Made by a program: the position numbers and the translations under genes
Notes under the pieces: generated by a model
The model's input: only the letters and a program-made list of their open reading frames with translations
Databases searched by the model: none
What the model was told of the DNA's origin: nothing
Shown here: positions 19,855 through 27,794 of the stretch, one piece after another
How positions within the stretch are numbered: the stretch's first letter is position 1
Layout of the letters: every line of letters begins with the position of its first letter
Origin: Chromobacterium sp. ATCC 53434
GTDB lineage: Bacteria > Pseudomonadota > Gammaproteobacteria > Burkholderiales > Chromobacteriaceae
DNA length: 64,000 nt
Assembly (NCBI RefSeq): GCF_002848345.1
Contig: NZ_CP025429.1
Coordinates: forward strand, 4,712,001-4,776,000
Direction: 5' to 3'

Positions 19855-20301
19855 TCAGTCGCGCGCTTGCAGCGGCGGCAGCCGGCGCGGCACCGGGCTG
19901 CTCTTGACGATGGAACTGGCGGTGCTGGCCAGTTCGGACAGGCTGTCCAGAATGTCGTCCAGCTCCATGACGTTGCGCAGGGCCAGGCGGGCGATGAAGC
20001 AGTCTTCGCCGGTGACCTTGTCGCATTCGATTACCTGTGGAATGTTGATCAGCCGGGTTTCCAGCGGCTTCAACTGGCCGGGAAACGGTTGCAGTCGCAC
20101 CAGAGCGGTCAGCGTGTAGCCCCAAGCCTCCGCGTTCACCGTCGGCACATAGCCGGACACCGCGCCCGACTCCTCCAGCCGCTTCAGCCGCTCGGAGACG
20201 CTGGGTGCCGCCATCTTCAGCCGGCGCGCCAGCTCCGCCAGGCTCTGCCGGGCGTTCTGCTGCAACAGTTTTACTAGCTCCACGTCTATCCAGTCTCGCA
20301 T
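19855..20301 (-). CDS. Lrp/AsnC-family transcriptional regulator
   Basis: A 148-residue regulator. The N-terminal winged helix-turn-helix (LVKLLQQNARQSLAELARRLKM, then APSVSERLKRLEESG) is followed by the RAM/Lrp effector domain (VIECDKVTGEDCFIARLALRN). The family senses amino acids and typically controls neighbouring transport or catabolic genes. It diverges from the EamA-type exporter at 20431, the commonest arrangement for an Lrp regulator of an amino-acid exporter, so it probably regulates that gene and itself through the ~130-bp gap. The effector is not predictable. Confidence 0.92.
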   Translation of the reverse strand: MRDWIDVELVKLLQQNARQSLAELARRLKMAAPSVSERLKRLEESGAVSGYVPTVNAEAWGYTLTALVRLQPFPGQLKPLETRLINIPQVIECDKVTGEDCFIARLALRNVMELDDILDSLSELASTASSIVKSSPVPRRLPPLQARD

Positions 20302-20430
20302 TCGAAGCCTCTACGCGCCGATCAGATGATCAATCCAAGGTAGCAGCGGCCCATTTTCCTCGCAATCCTCATGTAAGGCCGCGCGTGCCTTGCCTAGACT
20401 GTCCGCATGCCTTGAATGGAGGATTTGGTG

Positions 20431-21339
20431 ATGCAAAATCAGGATGAGATTCGTCTGGGCCAGGGGCAGATGCTGGCCGCGATGGTGTTGTCGGGCACGC
20501 TGGGCTGGTTTGTGCTGCAATCGGGCCAGCCGGTGTTCAATGTGGTGTTTTTCCGCTGCCTGATCGGCGCGGTCTGCCTGGCGCTTTACGCCGGCTGGCG
20601 AGGCCTGTGGCGGCCGTGGCCGTTCACTGTCCGCAGCCTGTTGTTGTGCCTGGCCGGCGGCGTGGCCCTGGTCGGCAACTGGCTGCTGTTGTTCAACGCC
20701 TACCGTTACAGCTCCATCGGTATCGCCACCGTGGTGTATCAGGCCCAGCCTTTCATCCTGTACGGCATGGCGGTGCTGTGGCTGGGCGAGCAGGCGAGCC
20801 GGCGCAAGTTGGCCGCGCTGGGCTTGGCCTTCATCGGTTTGTTGCTGATCGTGGAGCCCGCGCTGGTCGGCGGTTCCGGTGGCCGGTGGTGGCTGGGCAT
20901 CGGCCTGGCGCTGGGCGCGGCCCTGCTGTACGCGCTGGCCACCATCGTCACCAAGCGTTTGCCGGCCGGCATCCCGCCGCATCTGATCGCCTGCCTGCAG
21001 ACGCTGGTGGGGGTGGCGATGTTGTGGCCGCTGCTGCAGCCGGCGCGGCTGGCCGAGGCGAACGCCGCCGCCTGGTCCTGCCTGGCGGTGCTGGGCGTGG
21101 TGCATACCGGAGCGATGTATATCCTGATGTATTCGGCGTTCCGCCGGCTGCCCACCCATTTGATCGGCGCGCTGGGCTTTGTTTATCCGCTGACGGCGGT
21201 ATGGGTCGATTATCTGGCCTATGGCCACGCGCTGGGCCTTGGACAATGGCTGGGCATGGCGCTGATCGTGTTGGCCAACGCCTGGATGAATGGCTGGATA
21301 CGCTGGCGGCAAGCCGCTGTGGATAAATCCGTGGTTTGA
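20431..21339 (+). CDS. EamA/DMT-family transporter
   Basis: A 302-residue inner-membrane protein of two five-helix EamA halves. Hydrophobic helices are spaced throughout, with the typical first-half motif NWLLLFNAYRYSSIGIATVVY and the second-half SAFRRLPTHLIGALGFVYPLTAVWVDYL. DMT proteins of this type export amino acids or other metabolites. GGAGG eight bases before the ATG at 20431 decides the start. The divergent Lrp-type regulator suggests an amino-acid-like substrate, which is inference from context only. The C-terminus is short and charged. Confidence 0.88.
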   Translation: MQNQDEIRLGQGQMLAAMVLSGTLGWFVLQSGQPVFNVVFFRCLIGAVCLALYAGWRGLWRPWPFTVRSLLLCLAGGVALVGNWLLLFNAYRYSSIGIATVVYQAQPFILYGMAVLWLGEQASRRKLAALGLAFIGLLLIVEPALVGGSGGRWWLGIGLALGAALLYALATIVTKRLPAGIPPHLIACLQTLVGVAMLWPLLQPARLAEANAAAWSCLAVLGVVHTGAMYILMYSAFRRLPTHLIGALGFVYPLTAVWVDYLAYGHALGLGQWLGMALIVLANAWMNGWIRWRQAAVDKSVV

Positions 21340-21379
21340 GGTTTTCTGTGGATAAGGCGAGCGCGCCGCCGTTCCGCCG

Positions 21380-22495
21380 TCAAGTGATCAATTCCGCCTC
21401 CGGCCTGGCCGTCGGGTCCGGCCGTTCCAGCGCCAGGCCGCGTTCGTCGAACACATGACAGTGGCGCGGGTCTGGCGCGAGGAAACGGCGTTCGCCGGGC
21501 CGGGGTCCGGCCTCGTGGCCGGACAGTTTCAGCGCGATGGCCTCGCCGTCGCCGCCGTGGCGCAGATGGACGATCTGTTGGTCGCCAAGGTGCTCGACCA
21601 GCTGCACCGTCGCCGCCAGACCGGCCTCGGCGAAGCGCAGGTGTTCGGCGCGCACGCCCAGCGTCAGCTCGCCGGGGGCGGACTCGGCGAGCGGCAGCGT
21701 CAGCCGGCATCCGCCCGGCAGTTCCAGCTCCAGGCCGCCGGCGTGCCGGCCCAGCGCGCGCGCCGGGATGAAGTTCATCCGCGGCGCGCCGAGGAAGCCG
21801 GCGACGAAGCGGTTGGCCGGGCGCTGGTACAGTTCGAGCGGCGCGCCCACCTGCTCGATGCGGCCGGCGTTGAACACCGCGATGCGGCCGCCCATGGTCA
21901 TCGCCTCCACTTGGTCGTGGGTGACGTAGATCATTGTGCTGCCCAGCTCCTGATGCAGCCGTGTCAGTTCGAGCCGCATCTGCACCCTGAGCGAGGCATC
22001 CAGATTGGACAAGGGCTCGTCGAACAGGAAGACGCCCGGTTGGCGGACGATGGCGCGGCCGATGGCGACGCGCTGGCGCTGGCCGCCGGACAGCACCTTG
22101 GGCTTGCGGTCCAGCAGGTGCTCGATCTGCAGCGTCTGCGCGGCGCGCCGCACCGCGGCGTCGATCTCGGCTCGGCCGCGGCCGGCCAGCTTCAGGCTGA
22201 AGGCCATATTGTCGCGCACCGTCATGTGCGGATACAGCGCGTAGCTCTGGAACACCATCGCCAGGCCGCGCTTGGCCGGCTCGATGTCGTTGGCCAGCCT
22301 GTCGTCTATCCGCAGCTCGCCTGAACTGATGTCCTCCAGCCCGGCTATCATCCGCAGCAAGGTCGACTTGCCGCAGCCGGACGGGCCGACGAAGACCATG
22401 AATTCGCCGTCCGCGATCTCCAGGCTGACGTCGTCTATCGCGGCGTGGCCGTCGTCATACACCTTGCGGAGGTTCTTCAGCGCGAGTCGGGACAT
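21380..22495 (-). CDS. Sugar ABC transporter ATP-binding protein (MsmK/UgpC/MalK type)
   Basis: A 371-residue ABC ATPase with the C-terminal regulatory (TOBE/OB) domain typical of carbohydrate importers. Walker A is GPSGCGKST, the Q-loop is in MVFQSYALYPHMTV, the signature is LSGGQRQRVAIGRAI, Walker B is FLFDEPLSNLD and the switch is VTHDQVEAMT. The C-terminal part runs from about residue 235. No permease or binding-protein gene is adjacent, so it may be a shared ATPase serving several sugar importers, as MsmK does in some bacteria. It lies 147 bp downstream of the OprD-type porin in the same direction. CAGGAG precedes the ATG. Confidence 0.92.
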   Translation of the reverse strand: MSRLALKNLRKVYDDGHAAIDDVSLEIADGEFMVFVGPSGCGKSTLLRMIAGLEDISSGELRIDDRLANDIEPAKRGLAMVFQSYALYPHMTVRDNMAFSLKLAGRGRAEIDAAVRRAAQTLQIEHLLDRKPKVLSGGQRQRVAIGRAIVRQPGVFLFDEPLSNLDASLRVQMRLELTRLHQELGSTMIYVTHDQVEAMTMGGRIAVFNAGRIEQVGAPLELYQRPANRFVAGFLGAPRMNFIPARALGRHAGGLELELPGGCRLTLPLAESAPGELTLGVRAEHLRFAEAGLAATVQLVEHLGDQQIVHLRHGGDGEAIALKLSGHEAGPRPGERRFLAPDPRHCHVFDERGLALERPDPTARPEAELIT

Positions 22496-22642
22496 CGGAT
22501 GGCTCCTGGGTGGGGTGGGTCCGCTTCCGCCGGCCGCCGGTCCACAGCGGCCATTGCCGCGGATAGACGCGGCGCCGGAATCCAGATAATGCCATATGCA
22601 AGTCAGGATTCCAGCCCCGCCGGCGAAACCGGCGGCCGCGGG

Positions 22643-24031
22643 TCAGAAAGTCCTGCTGTAGGAGGCGATCACCTTGACGTCGTTGCGGTCCTTCTTGCCG
22701 TAGAAGTCGCCGGAACGATACCAGGCCGGGTAGACGCCGATGCCGGCGCCCTTCAGCGGGCCGCTCTGCACCGTGTAGCTGGCGCTCAGGTCCAACTCGC
22801 GCGCCTTGCTGTCCGGCGCGCCGGGGTTCTTCAGGCCGGTGGCGTAATTGCCGCTGACGCCGACGCTGAGGCCGGGCAGGCCCCGTTTGGAAAAGTCGTA
22901 GCTCGCGCCCAGCTTCGCCACCCGGCTGCCGTCCCAGACGAAGTCGTCGTCCTGGCCCCAGGTCTGGATGAAGTTGCGGTTGTCGCTGTTGCCGTACGGC
23001 GTCAGGCGGAAATTGACTTCGCCGCCGTCCGGGTTGCGGCTCTTGCCCAGCGCGGCCATCAGCGTCAGGCCGCCGCTGGCGTAACTCAGACTGGCGCTGG
23101 CATGCCAGGCCTGCTGCGAGTTGGGCAGTCCCAGCGGCGCTAGATCCTTGCCCTGGAAGTAGTAGGCGACGCCGGTCAGCGTGTCGCCGCCGGCGAGCTT
23201 CCAGCTGTAGGAGCCGGCGATCTGCGCGGTGCGCCGGTAGTCCTTGCCTTCGCCGAAGCCGATGTCGACGAAGGCGCCGTCCGGCGCGTAGCGCAGGCCT
23301 ATGCTGTCCACGTAGCGTATCTTGCCCGGATGGCTGCCGTTGGTCCGGCCCTGTTCCCAGGAGTTCGTCATGTCGCGGAAGCGGTTGTCCCACTCGTTGC
23401 GGAACTGGTCGGCCCAGCCGTAGCCCAGCTCGAAGTCGCCCAGCTTGTATTTGCCTTCGAAGCCGCGGTAGGCGTGCGATTGCAGGCCGCCGGAGGTGCC
23501 GAGCACGCCGATGCCGATAGGGGTGTAGCCGGCGCGGGCGGAGAAGCCCTGGCCGTCCGGGTGCTGGCGGAATTTCAGCGCCGCCTGGCTCAGCACCGCG
23601 TCGCTCTTGTCCTTGCCGCCGCCGCCCTCCGCCGGATCGCTGGCGTCGTTGTAGTCGTGATACAGCACCTCGGAGAAGCCTATGCCCCGGTTCAGCCGCA
23701 GCGAGGCGTGGGCGGCGGCGTCGAAGCCCAGCGTATTCCAGGCGTAGCCGGATTTGAAGTTCAGGCCCAGGTTCAGCGCGTTGACGCGGATGTCGCCGGC
23801 GTTGCTGTTGCCCGGCTGTTTCTCCTGCCGGTCGCGGCCGTAGTACAGCGCGCTGAACGTGGTTTCCGAGCGGTTCAGCAGATCGTAGACGTCGCTGGCC
23901 GGGATCGCGTCCAGCGTGCCTTTCAGCGGCGGGCCGTCGCTGGACGGCGGGACGGAAGGTTCTTCTTCCGCCAGGGCGTGGCCGGACAGCGCTGCCAGCG
24001 CCGCCAACAGCCAAAGATGTCGCTTGTGCAT
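22643..24031 (-). CDS. OprD-family outer-membrane porin (chitoporin-like?)
   Basis: A 462-residue predicted outer-membrane beta-barrel. A signal peptide (~1-22, HALA-EE) is followed by an N-terminal stretch and alternating amphipathic strands rich in Gly, Tyr and Asp. The protein ends in SYSRTF, an aromatic C-terminus typical for BAM insertion. Features such as FSALYYGRDRQEKQPGNSN, YAWNTLGFDAAAHASL and GYTPIGIGVLGTSGGLQSHAYRGFEG match the OprD/ChiP group. Size and pattern fit chitoporin ChiP of chitin-using bacteria, but OprD proteins also take up amino acids and other small solutes. The linked carbohydrate-type ATPase favours an oligosaccharide. Its own promoter should lie in the A+T-rich region upstream. 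Confidence 0.8.
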   Translation of the reverse strand: MHKRHLWLLAALAALSGHALAEEEPSVPPSSDGPPLKGTLDAIPASDVYDLLNRSETTFSALYYGRDRQEKQPGNSNAGDIRVNALNLGLNFKSGYAWNTLGFDAAAHASLRLNRGIGFSEVLYHDYNDASDPAEGGGGKDKSDAVLSQAALKFRQHPDGQGFSARAGYTPIGIGVLGTSGGLQSHAYRGFEGKYKLGDFELGYGWADQFRNEWDNRFRDMTNSWEQGRTNGSHPGKIRYVDSIGLRYAPDGAFVDIGFGEGKDYRRTAQIAGSYSWKLAGGDTLTGVAYYFQGKDLAPLGLPNSQQAWHASASLSYASGGLTLMAALGKSRNPDGGEVNFRLTPYGNSDNRNFIQTWGQDDDFVWDGSRVAKLGASYDFSKRGLPGLSVGVSGNYATGLKNPGAPDSKARELDLSASYTVQSGPLKGAGIGVYPAWYRSGDFYGKKDRNDVKVIASYSRTF

Positions 24032-24727
24032 TTTTGTGCTCCAGGTCCGATTGGGGAATCCGTCTGCGGGAATCCTGGAGGCACCTTATCTGGCCTTATA
24101 TTGGTCTTCAAATGGTATTGGATTATCTCAGTGAAAATCGATTGTCATGGTGTTGCAATGTTGCCATGCGATATGATTTTTATGGTGTTTTATAATTTTA
24201 TCTGCTTGATTTGTCCATGATATTAAATATTTCAGCGCTTTATGCCACTTTTATCCGGTTGCTTGCGCGAAAAAGACCAGGCGATGATTGGGTCTGAAAA
24301 TCAATCCAATAGAATACCAGTTTGACTTTCGAAACAGCGCATATCCGCTTTGCTGCGTCGCAGCAATCTCAACGGATGCGAACAAAAAAATGTCCGCGCG
24401 CGCAAGCGGGCGGACGGCAATGAGGAAGCTAGAGCAGGGCGATACGATCAAAACGGCCAGGCGAGGAACACCGCGGCGCCGGGTCGGCGGGGAGAGGCGA
24501 AGACGCGGCCCCGATATTTCGGGGTAGCAGCCGGCATCGGGCCAGGCAATGCGCATCGGCCGCCCTAGGTAGTCGTACTTAACGCCGCCGGCGCGAGCCC
24601 GCGGCGCGGGATTCCGCGCCGGATTCGCCGCTCTATGGCGTGCCGCTACCTATAAGCCCATGATTCCGCTATACTTCTGCGCCCGCCAGTCGGCGTGAAC
24701 CAACCCTTTGCGAATTCCGGAACCGTC
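24032..24727. other. Non-coding region between the porin and rlhA
   Basis: About 695 bp without a convincing gene. The left 300 bp are markedly A+T-rich and should carry the porin promoter. Around 24130-24185 there is an imperfect inverted repeat (AAAATC-N6..CATGG facing CCATG..GATTTT), a possible operator. Two overlapping opposite frames at 24251-24556 and 24288-24527 lack an RBS and any family similarity. The right part (24560-24650) is G+C-rich with several short self-complementary runs but no clear terminator. Confidence 0.6.
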
Positions 24728-26701
24728 ATGAGCCTGTTGCCGCACCAAGTCGAACTGCTGTCACCCGCCAAAACCGCCGAAATCGGCCGCGAAGCCATCC
24801 TGCATGGCGCCGACGCGGTGTATATCGGCGGGCCGTCGTTCGGCGCGCGCCACAACGCCTGCAACAGCGTCGAGGACATCGCCGCGCTGTGCGATTTCGC
24901 CCATCGCTATCACGCGCGCATCTTCACCACGCTGAATACCATATTGCACGACGCCGAGCTGGAAGGCGCGCGCAAGCTGATCTGGCAGTTGTACGACGCC
25001 GGGGTCGACGCGCTGATCATCCAGGATATGGGCATCCTGCAAATGGACCTGCCGCCGATCCAGCTGCACGCGTCCACCCAGTGCGACATCCGCGACGCCG
25101 ACAAGGCGCGCTTCCTGTCCGACGCCGGCTTCAGCCAGATCGTGCTGGCGCGCGAACTGACGATTCCGCAGATCAGGAAAATCGCCGACCGCGTCGCCGA
25201 TTCCGCCACCATCGAATACTTCATCCACGGCGCGCTGTGCGTGGCCTTCTCCGGCCAGTGCTTCATTAGCCACGCCGACACCGGCCGCAGCGCCAACCGC
25301 GGCGATTGCTCGCAGGCCTGTAGGCTGCCGTACACGCTGACCGACGAAAAAGGCGGCGTGGTGGCCTTCGACAAGCACTTGCTGTCAATGAAGGACAACA
25401 ACCAGAGCGCCAATCTGGAGGCGCTGCTGGACGCCGGCGTGCGGTCCCTGAAGATAGAGGGCCGCTACAAGGACATCAGCTACGTCAAGAACATCACCGC
25501 CCATTACCGTCTGCTGCTGGACGAAATCTTCGAGCGCCGCCCGGAGTTGGCGCCGGCCGCCAGCGGCACGAGCGAGATCTACTTCACGCCGGACCCGGAC
25601 AAGACCTTCCATCGCGGCGCGACCGATTATTTCGCCACCGGCCGCAAGCAGGACATCGGCGCCTTCGATTCGCCGAAGTTCGTCGGCGTCGGCCTGGGCA
25701 CCGTGCACAAGATCGGCGATACCTGGCTGGAGATCGCCACCACCGAGCAGATGGCTAACGGCGACGGCATCAACTTCATGAAGAAGCGCGAAGTGGTCGG
25801 CATGCAGCTGAATACCGTCAAACAGGTGGGCAAGGCCGAGGGCGGGCTGCTGGTCTGGCGCTGCGAACCGAACGATGCGGCGGCGCTGCAAGGGCTCAAG
25901 CCCGGCGTCGACATCAGCCGCAACCGCGATCACGCCTGGGAACTGGCGCTGCTGAAGAAGTCGGCCGAGCGCCGCGTCGGCGTTTGGGCCGCATTGTCCG
26001 AAACCGCCGACGGACTGGCGCTCAGCTATACCGACGCCGACGGTTGCAGCGCCAGCGCCGCCGTGGCATTGGCGCGGGAACCGGCCAAGGACGCCGCCCG
26101 CGCCGAGCAGAGCCTGCGCGACGCCGCCGCCAAGCTCGGCAACACCATGTTCGAGGCGCACGACGTGGCGCTGAATCTGTCCCAGCCGTGGTTCGTGCCG
26201 GCGTCCGTCATCAACGGCCTGCGCCGCGACGCGGCGGAAAAACTGGAAGCCGCCCGCGCCGCCGCCTGGGTCCGTCCCGAGCGCAAGGCCGCCGTCGAGC
26301 CGCCGGTCGCCTTCCCGCAGCAGGAGCTCAGCTATCTGGCCAACGTCTACAACGCGCTGGCCTGGGATTTCTACAAGCGACACGGCGTCGAAGTGATAGA
26401 GCCGGCCTACGAGGCGCACCAGGAGGAGGGCGAGGTCAGTCTGATGATCACCAAGCACTGCCTGCGTTTCTCCTACAATCTGTGTCCGAAGCAGGCCAAG
26501 GGGGTCAAGGGCGTGATGGGCCAGGTACGCGCCGATCCGATGGTCCTGAAGACCGGCGACGAGACCTACACGCTGAAGTTCGAATGCCGGCCGTGCGAAA
26601 TGCATGTGATGGGCAAGATGAAGAAGCACGTGCTGAAGTCGCCGCCGCCGAGCGAAATCCCGGCTTCCGCGCCGATAACCTTCTTCAAGCAGCGGCCGTA
26701 G
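24728..26701 (+). CDS. rlhA: 23S rRNA 5-hydroxycytidine C2501 synthase RlhA
   Basis: A 657-residue peptidase-U32-family protein closely matching E. coli RlhA (YdcP, about 650 residues), which hydroxylates C2501 of 23S rRNA. Near-identical blocks include LLSPAKTAEIGREAILHGAD, IQLHASTQCDIRDADKARFL, and the U32 cysteine signature spanning HGALCVAFSGQC to GDCSQACRLPY. The later MKDNNQSANLEALLDAGVRS, the C-terminal ITKHCLRFSYNLCPKQ and FECRPCEMHVMGKMK also match. The cysteine sets fit the iron-sulfur requirement proposed for RlhA. The ATG at 24728 matches the family start; a GTG at 24695 is also in frame. A terminator follows. Confidence 0.94.
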   Translation: MSLLPHQVELLSPAKTAEIGREAILHGADAVYIGGPSFGARHNACNSVEDIAALCDFAHRYHARIFTTLNTILHDAELEGARKLIWQLYDAGVDALIIQDMGILQMDLPPIQLHASTQCDIRDADKARFLSDAGFSQIVLARELTIPQIRKIADRVADSATIEYFIHGALCVAFSGQCFISHADTGRSANRGDCSQACRLPYTLTDEKGGVVAFDKHLLSMKDNNQSANLEALLDAGVRSLKIEGRYKDISYVKNITAHYRLLLDEIFERRPELAPAASGTSEIYFTPDPDKTFHRGATDYFATGRKQDIGAFDSPKFVGVGLGTVHKIGDTWLEIATTEQMANGDGINFMKKREVVGMQLNTVKQVGKAEGGLLVWRCEPNDAAALQGLKPGVDISRNRDHAWELALLKKSAERRVGVWAALSETADGLALSYTDADGCSASAAVALAREPAKDAARAEQSLRDAAAKLGNTMFEAHDVALNLSQPWFVPASVINGLRRDAAEKLEAARAAAWVRPERKAAVEPPVAFPQQELSYLANVYNALAWDFYKRHGVEVIEPAYEAHQEEGEVSLMITKHCLRFSYNLCPKQAKGVKGVMGQVRADPMVLKTGDETYTLKFECRPCEMHVMGKMKKHVLKSPPPSEIPASAPITFFKQRP

Positions 26702-26713
26702 GGCGCGTTGTCG

Positions 26714-26750
26714 CACGTAGGGTGCGTCATCCCGAAGGGGCGACGCACCG
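26714..26750. repeat. Palindromic dispersed repeat, copy 1
   Basis: A 37-bp unit with arms GGTGCGTC and GACGCACC around CATCCCGAAGGGG-like sequence, 12 bp after rlhA. A second copy at 27324 matches at 35 of 37 positions. It resembles the GTAGGGTGCGT... short interspersed palindromes found in many proteobacteria. Confidence 0.85.
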
Positions 26751-26775
26751 AAACCGCGGTTTGTTGACAACAAGG

Positions 26776-26800
26776 GCAGGCCTTTATGGCCTGCTTTTTT
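26776..26800 (+). terminator. Intrinsic terminator downstream of rlhA
   Basis: GCAGGCC / GGCCTGC stem with a TTTAT loop followed by six T; it lies 74 bp after the rlhA stop, beyond the palindromic repeat. Confidence 0.9.
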
Positions 26801-26896
26801 ATTGCCGTCCGAGCAAGGTTAAGTGTCTTGGGATGGATTTCGTCCTATTTTTACCTGGAGTGATATAGCAGGCTTATTGTCAGAGGGGGCTGGTAA

Positions 26897-27238
26897 ATGA
26901 GATTCGTAGTCGCATTTTTGATGTCGGTAATATTGGCTGGATGTGCCGATACGGGGCCGATGAAGATTGCCAAGGACACGTACAGTATCTCCGTTAGAGT
27001 TCCTTTTTCTGGCCCATCAGGAGCAAAGGGCGATGCGTTAAGGGAGGCAAATGGGTTTTGCGCTTCTCAAAACAAACAGTTGCTGCTTCAAAGTGAAAAT
27101 TCTTATGAGTGCGCACTTCATGGTGGTTGCGGTGAGGCGGAGATAACGTTTCTTTGCCTGTCGGAAAAAGATCCGCGATATTCTATTCCGCAGCAAATGC
27201 GTAAAGATAATGGCGTCATCACGATACAGAATCGGTAA
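26897..27238 (+). CDS. Small lipoprotein of atypical base composition
   Basis: A 113-residue predicted lipoprotein: the signal peptide MRFVVAFLMSVILAGC ends in a lipobox with Cys16. The mature part has four further cysteines (FCASQ, ECALHGGC, FLCLS), which could form two disulfides, and no recognised domain. The reading frame is only about half G+C, clearly lower than the neighbours, and uses A/T-ending codons, which suggests recent acquisition. GAGGGGGC lies upstream of the ATG. It sits alone between the rlhA terminator and the decayed gene copy at 27267. Function unknown. Confidence 0.75.
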   Translation: MRFVVAFLMSVILAGCADTGPMKIAKDTYSISVRVPFSGPSGAKGDALREANGFCASQNKQLLLQSENSYECALHGGCGEAEITFLCLSEKDPRYSIPQQMRKDNGVITIQNR

Positions 27239-27266
27239 CTATTTCGGTTCCACTGTGCGTCGGTAG

Positions 27267-27323
27267 CAACTGGAAGACCTGCTGCACGAGATTGAGGCGC
27301 CTCCGATGCAGCGGCCGGGCAAG
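27267..27323 (+). pseudogene. Decayed duplicate of the 3' end of the gene at 27536
   Basis: Bases 27270-27291 match 27692-27713 with one mismatch (encoding LEDLLHE), and 27303-27323 match 27760-27780 exactly. The ~47 bp that lie between these blocks in the intact gene are reduced to 11 bp here. So this is the tail of a second copy whose body is lost. The copy is interrupted at 27324 by the palindromic repeat. Confidence 0.8.
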
Positions 27324-27357
27324 CACGTAGGGTGCGTCACCCCAAAGGGGCGACGCA
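27324..27357. mobile_element. 34-bp palindromic element inserted in a hairpin loop
   Basis: In the intact copy, the left arm and loop ending GGGCAAG (to 27780) run straight into the right arm CCGGCCGCTGCCGCC (27781-27795). In the decayed copy the same left part ends at 27323, 34 bp of the palindromic repeat follow, and then CCGGACGATGCCGCC (27358-27372; 13 of 15 matches) resumes. The repeat therefore appears inserted at the loop of a pre-existing hairpin. It is too small to encode anything and would need a helper in trans. Confidence 0.7.
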
Positions 27358-27535
27358 CCGGACGATGCCGCCTTCCGATCAAGATCGCCTGCGTGTCGCA
27401 ATGACAGCGCAGGCGATTTTTTTGGCGGATTTGGCTGTCGCGCTTGGCATGCGGCGCAAAGGCCGGCGACATGGCGTTGTGCCGAAGGCGGTCGATCTGC
27501 AATCATGAGTTCTCGAGCGCAACGGAGGCCCATGG

Positions 27536-27754
27536 ATGCAAACCTATCGATTCACGGTCTACGGCCAGATCATCGCGGTGGAGCGGCATGGTTCCGGCTG
27601 GCGGACTTTCCTGCCCGGCAACGACGGCAAGCGCCGGCCCGCCGATTTCGTCGTCCCCGACTGGGTGACGGAAGACGGCTTGGCGCAGTATCTGGAAGAC
27701 CTGCTTCACGAGAACGCGACGCCGCGCAACGGCGACGTCAGACAGCTCGATTGA
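27536..27754 (+). CDS. DUF7661-like small protein
   Basis: A 72-residue protein resembling the DUF7661 family: an N-terminal beta-rich half (YRFTVYGQIIAVERHGSGWR), a Gly/Lys/Arg-rich turn (PGNDGKRRPADFVVPDWV) and a C-terminal helix (GLAQYLEDLLHENATP). No catalytic motif or signal peptide is seen. Related proteins are short, widespread in proteobacteria and uncharacterised. GGAGG lies 11 bases before the ATG. A broken copy of its 3' end lies about 420 bp upstream, showing a past tandem duplication. A perfect hairpin follows its stop. Confidence 0.7.
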   Translation: MQTYRFTVYGQIIAVERHGSGWRTFLPGNDGKRRPADFVVPDWVTEDGLAQYLEDLLHENATPRNGDVRQLD

Positions 27755-27764
27755 GACCCCCGAT

Positions 27765-27791
27765 GCAGCGGCCGGGCAAGCCGGCCGCTGC
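27765..27791. terminator. Bidirectional hairpin between convergent genes
   Basis: A perfect 11-bp stem (GCAGCGGCCGG / CCGGCCGCTGC) with loop GCAAG lies between the DUF7661-like gene and the convergent SDR gene. No T-run follows on either side, so termination may be partial. Confidence 0.55.
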
Positions 27792-27794
27792 CGC

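Larger units (their letters stand above)
27239..27535. other. Intergenic patch with a decayed gene end and a repeat
   Basis: About 300 bp without an intact gene. It contains the broken copy of the 3' end of the downstream small gene (27267-27323), the palindromic insertion (27324-27357), the remains of the hairpin right arm (27358-27372), then a short unassigned stretch leading to the DUF7661-like gene. Confidence 0.75.

Noticed and set aside
22617..22635. CCGCCGG / CCGGCGG hairpin after the porin gene as a terminator
   Set aside because: It has only a 7-bp stem and no T-run, and occurs in a G+C-rich stretch where such pairs are frequent.
24251..24556. Opposed short frames upstream of rlhA
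   Set aside because: There is no RBS or similarity, and both strands are equally open; treated as non-coding.
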